Of a DNA stretch of 64,000 bases, positions 63,822 through 64,000 are shown one piece after another. Source of the DNA: Thalassobacillus devorans (GTDB taxonomy: Bacteria > Bacillota > Bacilli > Bacillales > Halobacillaceae); NCBI RefSeq assembly GCF_900176565.1, contig NZ_FXEH01000005.1, forward strand, positions 124,001-188,000. The letters are read 5' to 3'. The notes beneath the pieces were generated by a model that made no database searches, was not told the DNA's origin, and saw nothing but the letters and a program-made list of their open reading frames with translations. The stretch's first letter is position 1; every line of letters begins with the position of its first letter. The position numbers and the translations under genes are program-made.

Positions 63822-64000
63822 TATTGCGATACGACTTCATCGATGACTTTCATTTCTTCATGGTCAAGCATGTTTTTATTGACGATGTCCGTAACTTCCT
63901 TATTCATGTTATCTCTCAAATCATCTGCTTCCTCTTTATCACCAACTAGATAGATACGCTCCCACTGCCTGTCTTTCGCAAGCTTATCCAATTTAGGCGC
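63822..64000 (-). CDS. C-terminal part of a protein, possibly VLRF1/baeRF-type release factor-like
   Basis: On the minus strand the frame runs from the window edge to a TAA at 63822. It reads APKLDKLAKDRQWERIYLVG, DKEEADDLRDNMNKEVTDIV and NKNMLDHEEMKVIDEVVSQ. The R-I-Y-L-V-G-D strand and N-K-N-L/M-L-D-H-E-E helix recall bacterial eRF1-like (VLRF1/baeRF) proteins, but with about 59 residues visible this is tentative. Confidence 0.45.

Overview
The window looks like the chromosome of a low-GC, spore-forming Bacillaceae. I infer this from the SUF operon order sufC-D-S-U-B, from a block in the order of the Bacillus subtilis yus region (metNPQ with an S-box, yusE, yusF, gcvH, yusI, fadE, fadA, fadN, fadM, CotF-like coat proteins), from the csoR-copA-copZ copper locus, and from AGGAGG-type ribosome binding sites with frequent TTG and GTG starts. 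The genus cannot be fixed from the sequence alone.

Layout. (1) 1-9.8 kb is a minus-strand catabolic cluster: two nitroreductase-family proteins, an M29/NicX-like protein, an EamA exporter, AroM, DUF1177, DUF917, an OPT-family transporter, an Asp/Glu/hydantoin racemase, and a PucR-family regulator upstream of them all. It looks like an uptake and breakdown route for an unidentified small peptide- or hydantoin-like nitrogen compound. (2) 10.0-36.1 kb is an accessory island. It starts with an IS21-family element, a decayed tyrosine recombinase fragment and a second, damaged IS21-family element. It continues as an array of about 20 small genes, almost all on the minus strand. Most are followed by a recurring intergenic site: on the plus strand a GCCCCC core, a few variable bases, GGAAGA, the palindrome CTYGANNTCRAG and then ATAT; in the best copies this is preceded by a hairpin and CTGCTCCGTTAGC. 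Cargo genes (GNAT acetyltransferases, NUDIX, VOC, methyltransferases, an aminoglycoside nucleotidyltransferase-like gene, tiny membrane proteins) resemble integron cassette cargo, but no integron integrase is visible. A group II intron sits in the core of this site in one complete copy, one ORF-less copy and one fragment. A third IS21-family element also lies in the array. (3) 36.3-64 kb is conserved core genome: SUF iron-sulfur assembly, methionine import under a SAM riboswitch, the yus/fad fatty acid oxidation block, copper efflux, a probable HesB-like selenoprotein with an in-frame UGA and a SECIS-like hairpin, a four-gene ABM / helical / B12-binding / STAS operon, and an AbgT-family transporter.

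The three observations I consider most valuable are the cassette-like array and its site (15-36 kb), the site-specific intron copies within it, and the candidate UGA-decoding HesB-like gene at 59.5 kb. All functions come from reading the sequence; no database search was run.
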